From Lactiplantibacillus daowaiensis (GTDB taxonomy: Bacteria > Bacillota > Bacilli > Lactobacillales > Lactobacillaceae), in assembly GCF_005405085.1 (NCBI RefSeq), contig NZ_BJDJ01000017.1, forward strand, positions 16,745 through 80,744: a DNA stretch of 64,000 bases, written 5' to 3'. The position numbers and the translations under genes were made by a program. Below are positions 41,286 through 49,943 of this stretch, piece by piece. Below the pieces are notes generated by a model. The model was not told the origin of the DNA and made no database searches. It worked only from the letters and a program-made list of their open reading frames with translations. Numbering within the stretch: position 1 is the first letter of the stretch; each line of letters opens with the position of its first letter.

Positions 41286-42224
41286 ATGAAGAAAAAAGGG
41301 CTGCTAGCTGCCTTAGCGACCCCCGTGGCTTTATTTACAGCCACTTTAGTCGCGAGTGAAAAGTTATATAACTTTGCTTTCAAACGGGTCGATTACGTGC
41401 CAGAAACTTCGGCCGATAAACAAAAGTATGCAGATGCTTATTGGGCTTATGTCAACTGGTTGCATCGCCAACCGGTCCAGAAATGGCAACTTAATCGTGA
41501 TGATGCTGCCAATCATTTAGTCGCCCAATATGTCCCCGCAAAAACAACGAGTCACAAAACCGTTATTGTCTCACACGGTTACAAAGGTGACGGTGAAACC
41601 ATGGCCAATTATGCTTACATGTTTCACAACATGGGGTACAACGTTTTGTTACCCGACGACCGTGGCCATGGTAAAAGCGCTGGTAAATACATTAGTTTCG
41701 GCTGGCAAGATCGCCGCGACTACTTAGAATGGATCGATCAAGTCATTCACAAAAATGGTGCTAATTCAGAAATCGTGCTGTTTGGTGTTAGTATGGGTGG
41801 CGCAACGGTGGAAATGATGAGTGGTGAAGATTTACCTAGCCAAGTCAAAACGATTATTGCGGACTGTGGTTATACGAGTATTGAAGAAGAATTGGCCTAC
41901 TTATTAAAACGCCAGTTCCACTTGCCTAAGTTCCCATTCGTCCCAATTGTAAGTTTTATCAATCGCCACCGCATGGGTTACTTTTTAAGTGACGTCAGTT
42001 CCGTAGAACAATTACGTCATAATAAACTGCCGATTTTCTTTATCCATGGTGAAAAAGATGTTTACGTTCCTAGTTGGATGTTAAAGAAGAACTATCGGGC
42101 GGCTAACGGCCCCAAAATGATGTGGCAGGTGCCTGATGCCACGCATGCTGAAAGCTTTTGGCTTAATCCCGCCGCTTACGAAAAACACGTCACGGCCTTT
42201 TTAAGCCGCTATATGCCAAAATAA
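41286..42224 (+). CDS. Alpha/beta hydrolase (S33/Hydrolase_4 type), membrane-anchored
   Basis: A 312-residue hydrolase with an N-terminal hydrophobic anchor (GLLAALATPVALFTATLVAS). Catalytic elements are all present: oxyanion region VIVSHGYKGDG, nucleophile Ser in LFGVSMGGATV, Asp in FIHGEKDVYVP and His in DATHAESFW. DDRGHGKSAGKYISFGW is typical of the lactobacillal esterase family. The substrate is unknown (ester or peptide). ATG follows TAAGGAG. Confidence 0.9.
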   Translation: MKKKGLLAALATPVALFTATLVASEKLYNFAFKRVDYVPETSADKQKYADAYWAYVNWLHRQPVQKWQLNRDDAANHLVAQYVPAKTTSHKTVIVSHGYKGDGETMANYAYMFHNMGYNVLLPDDRGHGKSAGKYISFGWQDRRDYLEWIDQVIHKNGANSEIVLFGVSMGGATVEMMSGEDLPSQVKTIIADCGYTSIEEELAYLLKRQFHLPKFPFVPIVSFINRHRMGYFLSDVSSVEQLRHNKLPIFFIHGEKDVYVPSWMLKKNYRAANGPKMMWQVPDATHAESFWLNPAAYEKHVTAFLSRYMPK

Positions 42225-42225
42225 A

Positions 42226-42273
42226 AACATCTCAATGACCCAACGTTTGGTTGGATGATTGAGATGTTTTTTT
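42226..42273 (+). terminator. Intrinsic terminator
   Basis: AAACATCTCAAT / ATTGAGATGTTT with an inner CCAAC/GTTGG stem and T7. Confidence 0.85.
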
Positions 42274-42386
42274 ACGGACTGGTTTTAAAGTGACCAGCCT
42301 AAAAATCAACGTCATAATACTAAAACATAACTTCGCCTTACCTAATTAGCATCTGTCGTGTCAACTATGTATGACATAGCGGCTAT

Positions 42387-42417
42387 AAAAAACAGCCCAG
42401 TCATCCGGACTGAGCTG
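42387..42417 (-). terminator. Intrinsic terminator of the glycerate kinase gene
   Basis: CAGCTCAGTC / GACTGGGCTG (one mismatch) with a 5-nt loop and six T on the reverse strand. Confidence 0.75.
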
Positions 42418-42423
42418 CGATTT

Positions 42424-43539
42424 TTACTGATTGGCAACAATGAGTCGTGCTAAGCGGTCAGCCATCTTTGCCAGATTGGCTGGTCCAGCTTGCATCGCCT
42501 CAGCCAACGTCGAAACATGATCAACAATCGGTAGCACTGCGGTGACACCGTGGTCCGCAAACGCCTGATTGGCCCCTTTTTGATTACCGACGAGCAAATA
42601 ACATGGTTTGCCTGCTGCTTGGGCTTGTTCACTAATCTGAATGGGGACTTTTCCCATAAAGCTTTGGTCATCGACTTGACCCTCACCTGAGATCACCAAA
42701 TCAACCGTGCCAATTTTAGCCGTCAACTGACTCAATTGGGCAATCAATTGGAACCCTGATTGCACTTGTGCACCTAGAAAATGACGCAAGGCAAAACCAA
42801 TCCCACCAGCGGCACCATCACCAGTCTGCACACTGACTTGACCAGCCGCGACCGTCATATAATGTTGCATCGCTATATCATAAGCCGGTACATCTGCCAC
42901 CGCTAAGCCCTTTTGCGGACCGAAAATTGCCGCGGCACCTTGCTGACCCGTTAAAGGATTCGTCACATCAGACGCGTTCACAAACTTGGTCGTCGCTAGT
43001 GCAGGACACACTTGCGTCGTCTCAATGCGGGCCACACGACCCAAGTCAGCACCAGTCATCATTAATAACGTATCTTGAGCATCATAAAATTGATAGCCCA
43101 GGGCCCGTAAAATCCCAGTACCACCGTCAACCGTGCCACTGCCACCAAGGCCGACGATGATCGTCTTCGCCCCACGCTGCAAGGCATCTTTAATCAATAA
43201 GCCAGTCCCATACGTATTCGTATTGTTCGGGGTTAATCCCGATGTCAGGAACTGAATCCCCGATGCGGCCGCAACTTCAATCACCGCGAGTCGTTGGTCA
43301 GCAAAATAACCATAAGTCGCTTCGATCGGCCGTTGGGCTAAATCTACCGTTGGCACCGTTAGTGCCACGCCACCCGGTTGATTGGCTAAAAAGGCCGCGA
43401 CCGTCCCTTCGCCACCATCTGCAATCGCGATTTGTTCGGACGGTATTCCATGGGTTGCGAACTGATCAGCCACGATTTGGTTAGCTTGTTGACTAGTCAT
43501 CGAATTTTTAAAAGAATCAATTGCAATTAAGGCTTGCAT
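42424..43539 (-). CDS. glxK: Glycerate kinase (GlxK family)
   Basis: A 371-residue type I glycerate kinase: IAIDSFKNSMTSQQANQIV, IADGGEGTVAAFL, VEVAAASGIQFL, TIIVGLGGSGTVDGGTGILRALGYQF, GDGAAGGIGFALRHFLGA and LVISGEGQVDDQSFMGKVPIQIS are the family blocks. It phosphorylates D-glycerate with ATP. Monocistronic. Ribosome binding site GGTGGCGAG is weak. Not part of a recognisable serine or glyoxylate locus here. Confidence 0.92.
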   Translation of the reverse strand: MQALIAIDSFKNSMTSQQANQIVADQFATHGIPSEQIAIADGGEGTVAAFLANQPGGVALTVPTVDLAQRPIEATYGYFADQRLAVIEVAAASGIQFLTSGLTPNNTNTYGTGLLIKDALQRGAKTIIVGLGGSGTVDGGTGILRALGYQFYDAQDTLLMMTGADLGRVARIETTQVCPALATTKFVNASDVTNPLTGQQGAAAIFGPQKGLAVADVPAYDIAMQHYMTVAAGQVSVQTGDGAAGGIGFALRHFLGAQVQSGFQLIAQLSQLTAKIGTVDLVISGEGQVDDQSFMGKVPIQISEQAQAAGKPCYLLVGNQKGANQAFADHGVTAVLPIVDHVSTLAEAMQAGPANLAKMADRLARLIVANQ

Positions 43540-43606
43540 CTCGCCACCGGCTCTCTGAGTTAATAAACTTATTGTCCACCTAGTCGGTTCAAATGACCAG
43601 TCAAAA

Positions 43607-44512
43607 TCAACGTAACAGTTTTGCCAGTGCTTGATATTGGCTGACCATCCATTGTTGATAGTTTTGTCCGGTCGGCATCGTTTCAGTGACCTGTAAGACT
43701 GGCACGTGGTGTTGTTTAGCTAATTTGACCATATTTGTGACTAACTTATCACTGACTTGTTTATTTTGGACAAAGAAGGCCACTTGCTGATTTTTCAACT
43801 GTGTTTGCATTTGTTTGATCACTTTTGGCGATGGATCAGTCCCCTTTTCCACCGCATTTTCAAAATTAACATTCGTCACTTTAAAGCCTAACGCTGATAA
43901 GGCATAGTCAAAGACCGGTTCACTAACTAAGACATGCTTAGTTTTGGTCGTCTTAGCCGCTGTTTTAACACTGGCAATCGCACGATCAACCGGCTTTAAA
44001 GTTGCAATATAGCGTTTGGCGTTAGCGTCAAACTGAGCCTGATATTTAGGCTGTGCCTGGCCAAATTGCTTGGCTAATGCCAGCGCCACTTTAGGCATCG
44101 TTTTCGGGTTATACCACAAATGTTCGTTGTGGCCGGCTTTTTGATGCATCACCTCTTCGCCTACCCGTAAGTAGGTCGCTGCCGGGGCATTCTTGACTAA
44201 CTTACTCATCCAGCCATCGTAACCAATCCCATTTGCCAAGACGACATCAGCTTTCGCAACCGTCGCCGCAACCTTGGCTGTTGGTTCATAATCATGGGGA
44301 TCAACTGAAGGCTTATTGATGACTGAAGTCACCTGAACCCGTTTGCCCCCGACTGCCCGCGCAACCTCTCCATAAAAGTTAGTTGTCGTCACCACTTGTA
44401 GTTTCGCCGTGTCAGTCGTTGCCGTTGATGACTGTTGCTGGCACCCGGCTAATAAACTAAGACTCCCGACAATCCCCAATACGAACATGATCCATCTATG
44501 CTTTCGTTGCAT
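43607..44512 (-). CDS. Zinc/manganese ABC-type substrate-binding lipoprotein (Zur-controlled)
   Basis: A 301-residue cluster A-I metal-binding protein with a lipoprotein signal (SLSLLAGC). Metal-ligand regions: first His in DPHDYEPTAK, second in NEHLWYNPKT, then SEPVFDYALSALG with Glu where zinc-specific ZnuA/AdcA have His, and TETMP near the end (Glu instead of Asp). It lacks a His-rich loop. Two Zur-type operators precede it, so zinc is the likely ligand although two ligands look Mn-like. No permease or ATPase gene is adjacent; an unlinked one must be used. ATG 44512 is chosen for GAGAGGA at 9 nt. Confidence 0.85.
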   Translation of the reverse strand: MQRKHRWIMFVLGIVGSLSLLAGCQQQSSTATTDTAKLQVVTTTNFYGEVARAVGGKRVQVTSVINKPSVDPHDYEPTAKVAATVAKADVVLANGIGYDGWMSKLVKNAPAATYLRVGEEVMHQKAGHNEHLWYNPKTMPKVALALAKQFGQAQPKYQAQFDANAKRYIATLKPVDRAIASVKTAAKTTKTKHVLVSEPVFDYALSALGFKVTNVNFENAVEKGTDPSPKVIKQMQTQLKNQQVAFFVQNKQVSDKLVTNMVKLAKQHHVPVLQVTETMPTGQNYQQWMVSQYQALAKLLR

Positions 44513-44535
44513 CCTAAATCTTCCTCTCACTTTTT

Positions 44536-44556
44536 AAATCGTAATCATTACGTTTT
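44536..44556. promoter_or_regulatory. Zur box 1
   Basis: AAATCGTAATCATTACGTTTT matches the Bacillus-type Zur operator AAATCGTAATnATTACGATTT closely (palindromic CGTAAT/ATTACG), 23 bp before the lipoprotein start. Confidence 0.8.
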
Positions 44557-44584
44557 AAATTCTAGCAAGATTCAGTTCGTTTGT

Positions 44585-44605
44585 AAATAGTAATTATTAC
44601 GATTT
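44585..44605. promoter_or_regulatory. Zur box 2
   Basis: AAATAGTAATTATTACGATTT, a second near-perfect copy of the same operator, 49 bp centre-to-centre from box 1. Tandem boxes suggest tight zinc-dependent repression. Confidence 0.8.
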
Positions 44606-44621
44606 ATAAAAATCAAGTCAA

Positions 44622-44665
44622 TAAAAAAGCACGGTGAATCGTATTCTATCAACGATTCACCGTGC
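44622..44665 (-). terminator. Intrinsic terminator of purB
   Basis: GCACGGTGAATCG / CGATTCACCGTGC with an 11-nt loop, T6 on the reverse strand. Confidence 0.85.
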
Positions 44666-44682
44666 GATATTAATTTCAAAAT

Positions 44683-45981
44683 TTAGTCATCCAAGCCTAA
44701 ACGCCTAAAGATATCATCAATGTGCCGTAAATGATAATGATAGTCAAACGCATCATCAATCGCAGCTTGGTCAAGATGTTGCCGAATCTCGGCATTGCCT
44801 TCAACTAGCGGCTTGAACTGTAACTGTTCATCCCATGATTTAGCCGTCAATGGTTGCACCAAATCATAAGCACTTTCACGCGACATCCCAGTATCGATCA
44901 ACTTCAACAACACTCGTTGACTGTAGATCAACCCATAAGTAGCACTCATATTTTCCTTCATGCGTTCTGGAAATACCGTTAAGTTCGTCAAAATCTTGTT
45001 GATTCGCGTCAAAATGTAATCCGTTAAGATCGTGGTGTCCGGTAAAATGATGCGTTCAGCAGAAGAATGTGAGATATCACGTTCATGCCACAATGGCACA
45101 TCTTCATACGCCGTCATCATATGCCCTCGAATCACCCGCGCCAACCCGGTCACATTTTCAGAACCAATTGGGTTACGTTTATGAGGCATCGCTGATGACC
45201 CTTTTTGGCCCTTATTAAAGAATTCTTCAACTTCATGCGTTTCGGATTTTTGTAAGCCACGGATTTCGGTGGCAATTACTTCGACACCCGTTGCAATCAA
45301 GGCCATTGACGCGACATATTCCGCATGTAAATCCCGGGGTAGCACTTGAGTTGAAATATCTTGTGCCCGTAACCCTAACTTATCACAGACGAACTTTTCA
45401 ACGAATGGTGGAATATTGGCAAAAGTCCCAACTGCACCACTGATTTTTCCAGCTTCAACCCCTGCGGCAGCATGGTCAAAACGCTCGATATCCCGATTGA
45501 TTTCGGCATACCACCGTGCCAACTTCAAACCAAAGGTCGTTGGTTCAGCATGGACCCCATGCGTCCGGCCCATTTCAACCGTATATTTATATTTTTTAGC
45601 TTGTAACGCCAACGTTGCTCGTAAATCTTGTAAATCTTGACGAATAATCGCATTGGCCTGCTTCAAGCGGTAACCTTGTGCCGTATCGACAACATCGGTA
45701 CTGGTTAACCCATAATGAACCCACTTACGTTCGTCCCCAAGTGATTCAGAAACATCTCGCGTAAAGGCCACCACATCATGATGAGTCACGGCTTCAATCT
45801 CCGCAATCCGGTCAACATCGAATTTAGCATTATCACGAATCTTAGCGACATCGGCCGCTGGAATCTTCCCTAATTCAGCCCAGGCTTCATCAGCGGCGAT
45901 TTCGACTTCCAACCAAGCTTGGTATTGATTTTCCAGGGACCATACTTTGCCCATTTCGGGCCGCGTATAACGATCAATCAT
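44683..45981 (-). CDS. purB: Adenylosuccinate lyase
   Basis: A 432-residue fumarase/ASL-superfamily enzyme that cleaves adenylosuccinate to AMP and SAICAR to AICAR. Landmarks: [68 protein letters not shown], the signature [17 protein letters not shown] and [10 protein letters not shown]. It is divergent from purA, with 318 bp carrying several PurBox-like motifs. An extended -10, TGCTATAAT (reverse strand near 46031-46039), provides its promoter. Confidence 0.96.
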   Translation of the reverse strand: MIDRYTRPEMGKVWSLENQYQAWLEVEIAADEAWAELGKIPAADVAKIRDNAKFDVDRIAEIEAVTHHDVVAFTRDVSESLGDERKWVHYGLTSTDVVDTAQGYRLKQANAIIRQDLQDLRATLALQAKKYKYTVEMGRTHGVHAEPTTFGLKLARWYAEINRDIERFDHAAAGVEAGKISGAVGTFANIPPFVEKFVCDKLGLRAQDISTQVLPRDLHAEYVASMALIATGVEVIATEIRGLQKSETHEVEEFFNKGQKGSSAMPHKRNPIGSENVTGLARVIRGHMMTAYEDVPLWHERDISHSSAERIILPDTTILTDYILTRINKILTNLTVFPERMKENMSATYGLIYSQRVLLKLIDTGMSRESAYDLVQPLTAKSWDEQLQFKPLVEGNAEIRQHLDQAAIDDAFDYHYHLRHIDDIFRRLGLDD

Positions 45982-46022
45982 TGCTAATCCTCATTTCTAT
46001 TTACTCATTTACTAACAAAACA

Positions 46023-46265
46023 CGAACATTATTATAGCATATCGACTACCCAATTAATAGTAACGAACAATGAAAAACTATAGTTAGTTTTCACATCTTT
46101 TCATCATAAAACCGGCTTCAATTTAGTTTATCACGATAATCATGAACAATTATAATCAGTCAAAATAAGAACATTCGGATTTAAGGTTGCACTCTGGGGT
46201 TAAAATTGCTATACTTTTGGCTGTTGGGTTGGTGAACATTTAGCCAACCAGTGCTATTGAACATT
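46023..46265. promoter_or_regulatory. Cluster of six PurBox-like GAACAWT motifs between purB and purA
   Basis: The motif [CTA]GAACA[AT]T occurs at 46023, 46064, 46143, 46168, 46233 and 46258, all on the same strand. PurR of Firmicutes binds CGAACAWT-type boxes. The last ones surround the purA promoter and the first overlaps the purB start point, so joint purine control is likely. Confidence 0.55.
46187..46215 (+). promoter_or_regulatory. purA promoter
   Basis: TTGCAC and TATACT with a 17-bp spacer, 85 bp before the start; the leader contains GGTTGG/CCAACC around a PurBox-like motif. Confidence 0.7.
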
Positions 46266-46299
46266 CATAATTAAAATAATTTAATGAGGTGGAAGAAAT

Positions 46300-47589
46300 A
46301 TGGCATCAGTCGTAGTAGTAGGTAGCCAATGGGGCGATGAAGGTAAAGGAAAAATCACGGACTTTTTAAGTCAGGAAGCAGATGTGGTCTCACGTTACCA
46401 AGGTGGCGATAACGCTGGTCACACCATCGTATTTAATGGTAAAACTTTCAAATTACGGCTGATTCCATCAGGGATTTTCTTCCATGATAAGATCAGTATC
46501 ATCGGTAACGGCGTCGTTTTAAATCCGAAGTCTCTAGTAGAAGAATTACAATACTTACGTGATAACGGCGTCCAACCAGATAACTTACGGATTTCTAACC
46601 GCGCTCACGTTATCTTGCCTTACCACATCGTCTTAGACGGTGCCCAAGAAAAAGCCAAGGCTGGCGGTAAGATTGGGACAACTAATAAAGGGATCGGCCC
46701 GGCTTATATGGACAAAGCCGAACGAATTGGGATTCGGGTTGCCGATTTATTAGATAAAGATACTTTTGCGGCTTTACTTAAACGTAATCTTGAAGAAAAG
46801 AATCAAATTATCACGAAGTTATATGATTTGGAACCATTGAAGTTTGAAGATATTTTCGAACCTTATTATGACTTTGGTCAAAAATTAAAACCATACGTCA
46901 CTGACACTTCAGTTGTCATTAATGATGCTTTAGACGATGGCAAACGGGTCTTATTCGAAGGTGCCCAAGGGGTCATGCTTGATATTGACCAAGGGACTTA
47001 TCCTTACGTCACGTCTTCAAACCCCGTTGCTGGTGGGGTAACGATTGGGAGTGGTGTTGGCCCTTCTAAAATCGATAACTGCGTCGGCGTCTTAAAAGCT
47101 TACACGTCTCGTGTCGGTGATGGGCCTTTCCCAACCGAACTCTTTGACGAAACGGGTGACTTCATTCGTGAAACGGCGCATGAATATGGGACCGTGACGA
47201 AGCGGCCACGGCGGATCGGCTGGTTTGACAGTGTCGTCTTACGCCACGCAAAACGGGTTTCTGGTTTGACTCACTTAAGCTTAAACTGTTTAGATGTTCT
47301 AACCGGCTTGAAGACCATCAAGATCTGTACCGCTTATGACTTAAACGGCGAAACCATTTATCATTATCCAGCTAGCTTAAAAGAACTCGAAGCTTGCAAA
47401 CCAATCTATGATGAATTACCTGGTTGGGACGAAGATATTACCGGTGTTAAGACGCTTGCAGAATTACCTGAAAATGCCCGTAACTATTTGAAACGGATCG
47501 AAGACCTAGTTGGGGTTAAGATTGCGACCTTCTCTGTCGGTCCTGACCGTGACCAAACCAACGTGATCGATCACGATATCTGGAACTAA
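46300..47589 (+). CDS. purA: Adenylosuccinate synthetase
   Basis: A 429-residue GTP-dependent enzyme that converts IMP and aspartate to adenylosuccinate. The start [19 protein letters not shown] (P-loop), [58 protein letters not shown] and RPRRIGWFD are all present. Ribosome binding site GAGGTGG. It forms an operon with guaC, 30 bp downstream, and is divergent from purB. Confidence 0.97.
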   Translation: MASVVVVGSQWGDEGKGKITDFLSQEADVVSRYQGGDNAGHTIVFNGKTFKLRLIPSGIFFHDKISIIGNGVVLNPKSLVEELQYLRDNGVQPDNLRISNRAHVILPYHIVLDGAQEKAKAGGKIGTTNKGIGPAYMDKAERIGIRVADLLDKDTFAALLKRNLEEKNQIITKLYDLEPLKFEDIFEPYYDFGQKLKPYVTDTSVVINDALDDGKRVLFEGAQGVMLDIDQGTYPYVTSSNPVAGGVTIGSGVGPSKIDNCVGVLKAYTSRVGDGPFPTELFDETGDFIRETAHEYGTVTKRPRRIGWFDSVVLRHAKRVSGLTHLSLNCLDVLTGLKTIKICTAYDLNGETIYHYPASLKELEACKPIYDELPGWDEDITGVKTLAELPENARNYLKRIEDLVGVKIATFSVGPDRDQTNVIDHDIWN

Positions 47590-47619
47590 CACCCAGTTTT
47601 AGCATAAGGAGCCTTTCTC

Positions 47620-48591
47620 ATGGAGATTTTTGATTACGAAGATATTCAATTAATTCCGAATAAGTGTGTCATCAACAGTCGTTCGGAAGCTGATACGACC
47701 GTTGAACTCGGTGGTCGTCAGTTTAAAATTCCAGTCGTGCCCGCCAACATGGCGACGGTTATTAATGATGACCTCGCTGCTTGGTTAGCGACTAACGGCT
47801 ACTTCTACATCATGCATCGCTTTGCACCCGAAAAACGGCAACAATTCATTAAAACCATGCATGATCAACAGCTATTTGCCTCCATTTCAGTTGGGGTCAA
47901 ACCAAGCGAATATGACTTTATTAACGACTTAGCCGCTGATGGTGACGTCCCAGAATATATCACGATCGATATCGCCCACGGACACGCTGACAGCGTGATC
48001 GAAATGATCAAGCATATTAAGTCGGTCTTACCCGCTAGTTTCGTGATTGCCGGCAACGTGGCTACTCCCGCTGCCGTCCGCGACTTAGAAAATGCAGGTG
48101 CCGATGCGACTAAGGTCGGCGTTGGCCCTGGTAAAGCTTGTATCACCAAAATCAAGACTGGTTTTGGGACTGGTGGCTGGCAATTAGCGGCGGTCCGCTG
48201 GTGTGCCAAGGCCGCTCGCAAGCCGATCATCGCTGACGGTGGCGTGCGGACCAATGGTGACATTGCCAAGTCCATTCGTTTTGGTGCAACGATGGTCATG
48301 ATTGGCTCCATGTTAGCCGGACATCAAGAATCACCTGGTAACATTTTAAAAATCGACGGCAAGACTTATAAACAATATTATGGTTCTGCCAGTGAGACCC
48401 AAAAAGGGGAACACAAAAACGTTGAAGGTAAACAAATGCTCGTGCCCTACCGTGGGCATTTGGCTGACACGTTAAATGAAATGCAAGAAGATCTCCAATC
48501 TTCGATCTCATACGCCGGTGGTCGCGACCTTAAGTCGATTACCAAGTGTGATTATGTCGTCGTTAAAAACTCGATTTATAACGGGGATTAA
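47620..48591 (+). CDS. guaC: GMP reductase
   Basis: A 323-residue IMPDH/GMPR-family protein: [40 protein letters not shown], the catalytic Cys loop [61 protein letters not shown] and [19 protein letters not shown]. It has no CBS domains, as expected for GuaC. It converts GMP to IMP with NADPH, feeding purA/purB toward AMP; the three genes together balance the purine pools. Ribosome binding site AAGGAG. Confidence 0.95.
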   Translation: MEIFDYEDIQLIPNKCVINSRSEADTTVELGGRQFKIPVVPANMATVINDDLAAWLATNGYFYIMHRFAPEKRQQFIKTMHDQQLFASISVGVKPSEYDFINDLAADGDVPEYITIDIAHGHADSVIEMIKHIKSVLPASFVIAGNVATPAAVRDLENAGADATKVGVGPGKACITKIKTGFGTGGWQLAAVRWCAKAARKPIIADGGVRTNGDIAKSIRFGATMVMIGSMLAGHQESPGNILKIDGKTYKQYYGSASETQKGEHKNVEGKQMLVPYRGHLADTLNEMQEDLQSSISYAGGRDLKSITKCDYVVVKNSIYNGD

Positions 48592-48597
48592 CCCTTC

Positions 48598-48630
48598 AAA
48601 AGCCGTTAGCGTAATCTGCTAGCGGCTTTT
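48598..48630 (+). terminator. Intrinsic terminator of the purA-guaC operon
   Basis: AAAGCCGTTAGC / GCTAGCGGCTTT with a 7-nt loop and T4. Confidence 0.8.
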
Positions 48631-48635
48631 ATTGA

Positions 48636-48792
48636 CAAAAAAAGCCACCGTACGGGGATACGGTGGTTAAAAAAGGGATGTTATTTTCATTAAAGTTTAG
48701 GTTATGCACACATATATTCATTACTTGGGGGAGTAAATGAATTGTTAGGTTAGGGTTCAGTTAAGAAACGGGGAATTTCTTAATTGACTATG
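48636..48792 (-). ncRNA. CU-rich-loop sRNA, copy H (reverse strand)
   Basis: On the reverse strand: -10 TATACT (48803-48798) with TTCTTCA above it, hairpin 1 TTAAGAAA/TTTCTTAA with loop TTCCCCG (perfectly paired here, where other copies have an A-C mismatch), hairpin 2 at 48742-48716 with loop CCCCCAA, and terminator CCACCGTA/TACGGTGG with loop TCCCCG (48666-48645) and seven T. It is convergent with guaC. Confidence 0.78.
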
Positions 48793-48910
48793 GACATAGT
48801 ATACCGACGGGACATGAAGAAAATGTGACGTTGCTAGGCTAAAAACGTGATTTTGAGTTGAATAATTTTGTCATTTAGGCTGGAATTGGTGGGGTGCGGG
48901 CTTAATTAAC

Positions 48911-49022
48911 GAGTCGAAACGTGTTCACTCGGGCTGTCAGCTCCGCTTGCTACGCTAAGCCAACTAGTCGGAAGTTCATCGACTAATTGGCTTAGCTAGG
49001 CAATGCTCACTGACACCCGCCC
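48911..49022 (-). repeat. Structured hairpin repeat (SR), copy H
   Basis: Reverse-strand copy: GGGC/GCCC base, TGTCAG/CTGACA, GAGCATTGCCTAGCTAAGCC with GGCTTAGCGTAGCAAGCGGA, tip AGTCG/CGACT (a third sequence pair at this position), and tail GAACACGTTTCGACTC. It lies upstream of the copy H promoter, the same relation as SR copies B and D to sRNAs C and E. Confidence 0.82.
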
Positions 49023-49109
49023 TCCTTCACACTCTTACCAAAATCTTTACCGTCATTCTCCCCCAAAACCAGTTATACTTATGGCAAAGACTAATCGAGG
49101 TAATGACAT

Positions 49110-49892
49110 ATGGAACATAACCGCGTTTTACGGTTGGATCATGGGATTAACTTTCGCGAATTGGGCGGCTATGCGACGACTGGTGGTCAAACGATCAAGT
49201 GGCAAAAGCTCCTGCGTTGCGGTGGGATGTCGCTCTTAACGGCCCATGATTTGGCCTATTTGGACGATTACGGCTTACGCTATGATATTGACCTACGCCA
49301 AGCTAGCGAAGCGCAGATGTCGCCTGATCGCTATCCAACTCACACTCAGTATCAAAATACGTCCGTCTATCCGTTCGCTGATAACCGACGACTCGACCGG
49401 CGCTTGAAACGACTCTTCAAACGCATGACATCGATTGATACGTTTGGGACCCAGACTTATGCCCGGATGGTCACTGATAGTCATCCGGTAACTGTTTGGC
49501 AAAACCTATTCGCCACTTTGTTGGCTAATGACCAACCAAATCAATCCGTACTCTTTCACTGTGCCGCTGGTAAAGATCGGACCGGGGTCGCTGGTACGTT
49601 GATTATGACGGCGTTAGACGTCCCCCGTGAAACGATCATTCAAGATTATTTATTGACCAATGCCGTCTTTATGGCAGCTGATCAAGTGGATAATGACACG
49701 ATCATCACTGAAGCCAATAACGGTGATCTGGCAAGTCGCTTTAACTCGGCCTTAAATGTTGAAGCTGATAATTTAAAGATGATTTTTAACGTTTTTGACG
49801 AACTCTATGGTGGTGGCTTAGGTTACCTCCGCCAAGTACTTGGCCTGAGTCCGGCCGATATTAAAGACTTACAAAAACTTTATCTAGACTAA
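49110..49892 (+). CDS. Tyrosine/serine protein phosphatase (PTP family)
   Basis: A 260-residue protein with the P-loop HCAAGKDRTGVAG (nucleophile Cys, Arg), the N-terminal GINFRELGGYATTGGQTIKWQKLLRCGGMS and YDIDLRQASEA (general acid Asp region) that characterise the Tyr_phosphatase3 (LipA/MptpB-like) group of lactobacilli. GAGG stands 9 nt before the ATG. It may act on phosphoproteins or phosphoinositides. Monocistronic. Confidence 0.9.
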   Translation: MEHNRVLRLDHGINFRELGGYATTGGQTIKWQKLLRCGGMSLLTAHDLAYLDDYGLRYDIDLRQASEAQMSPDRYPTHTQYQNTSVYPFADNRRLDRRLKRLFKRMTSIDTFGTQTYARMVTDSHPVTVWQNLFATLLANDQPNQSVLFHCAAGKDRTGVAGTLIMTALDVPRETIIQDYLLTNAVFMAADQVDNDTIITEANNGDLASRFNSALNVEADNLKMIFNVFDELYGGGLGYLRQVLGLSPADIKDLQKLYLD

Positions 49893-49933
49893 AAATATCG
49901 CCACCCGCTTTAACTGGGGTTGGCGATATTTTT
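49891..49933. terminator. Bidirectional intrinsic terminator
   Basis: AAAAATATCGCCA / TGGCGATATTTTT with inner CCC/GGG pairing, between convergent genes. Confidence 0.85.
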
Positions 49934-49943
49934 GTTAAACTTA

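Noticed and set aside
47865..48311. 148-codon reverse frame in guaC
   Set aside because: Fully inside a strongly conserved gene; low-complexity Ala/Pro content typical of an antisense shadow.
49003..49239. Forward frame of 78 codons before the phosphatase gene
   Set aside because: It begins inside the structured repeat and overlaps the phosphatase start in another frame.
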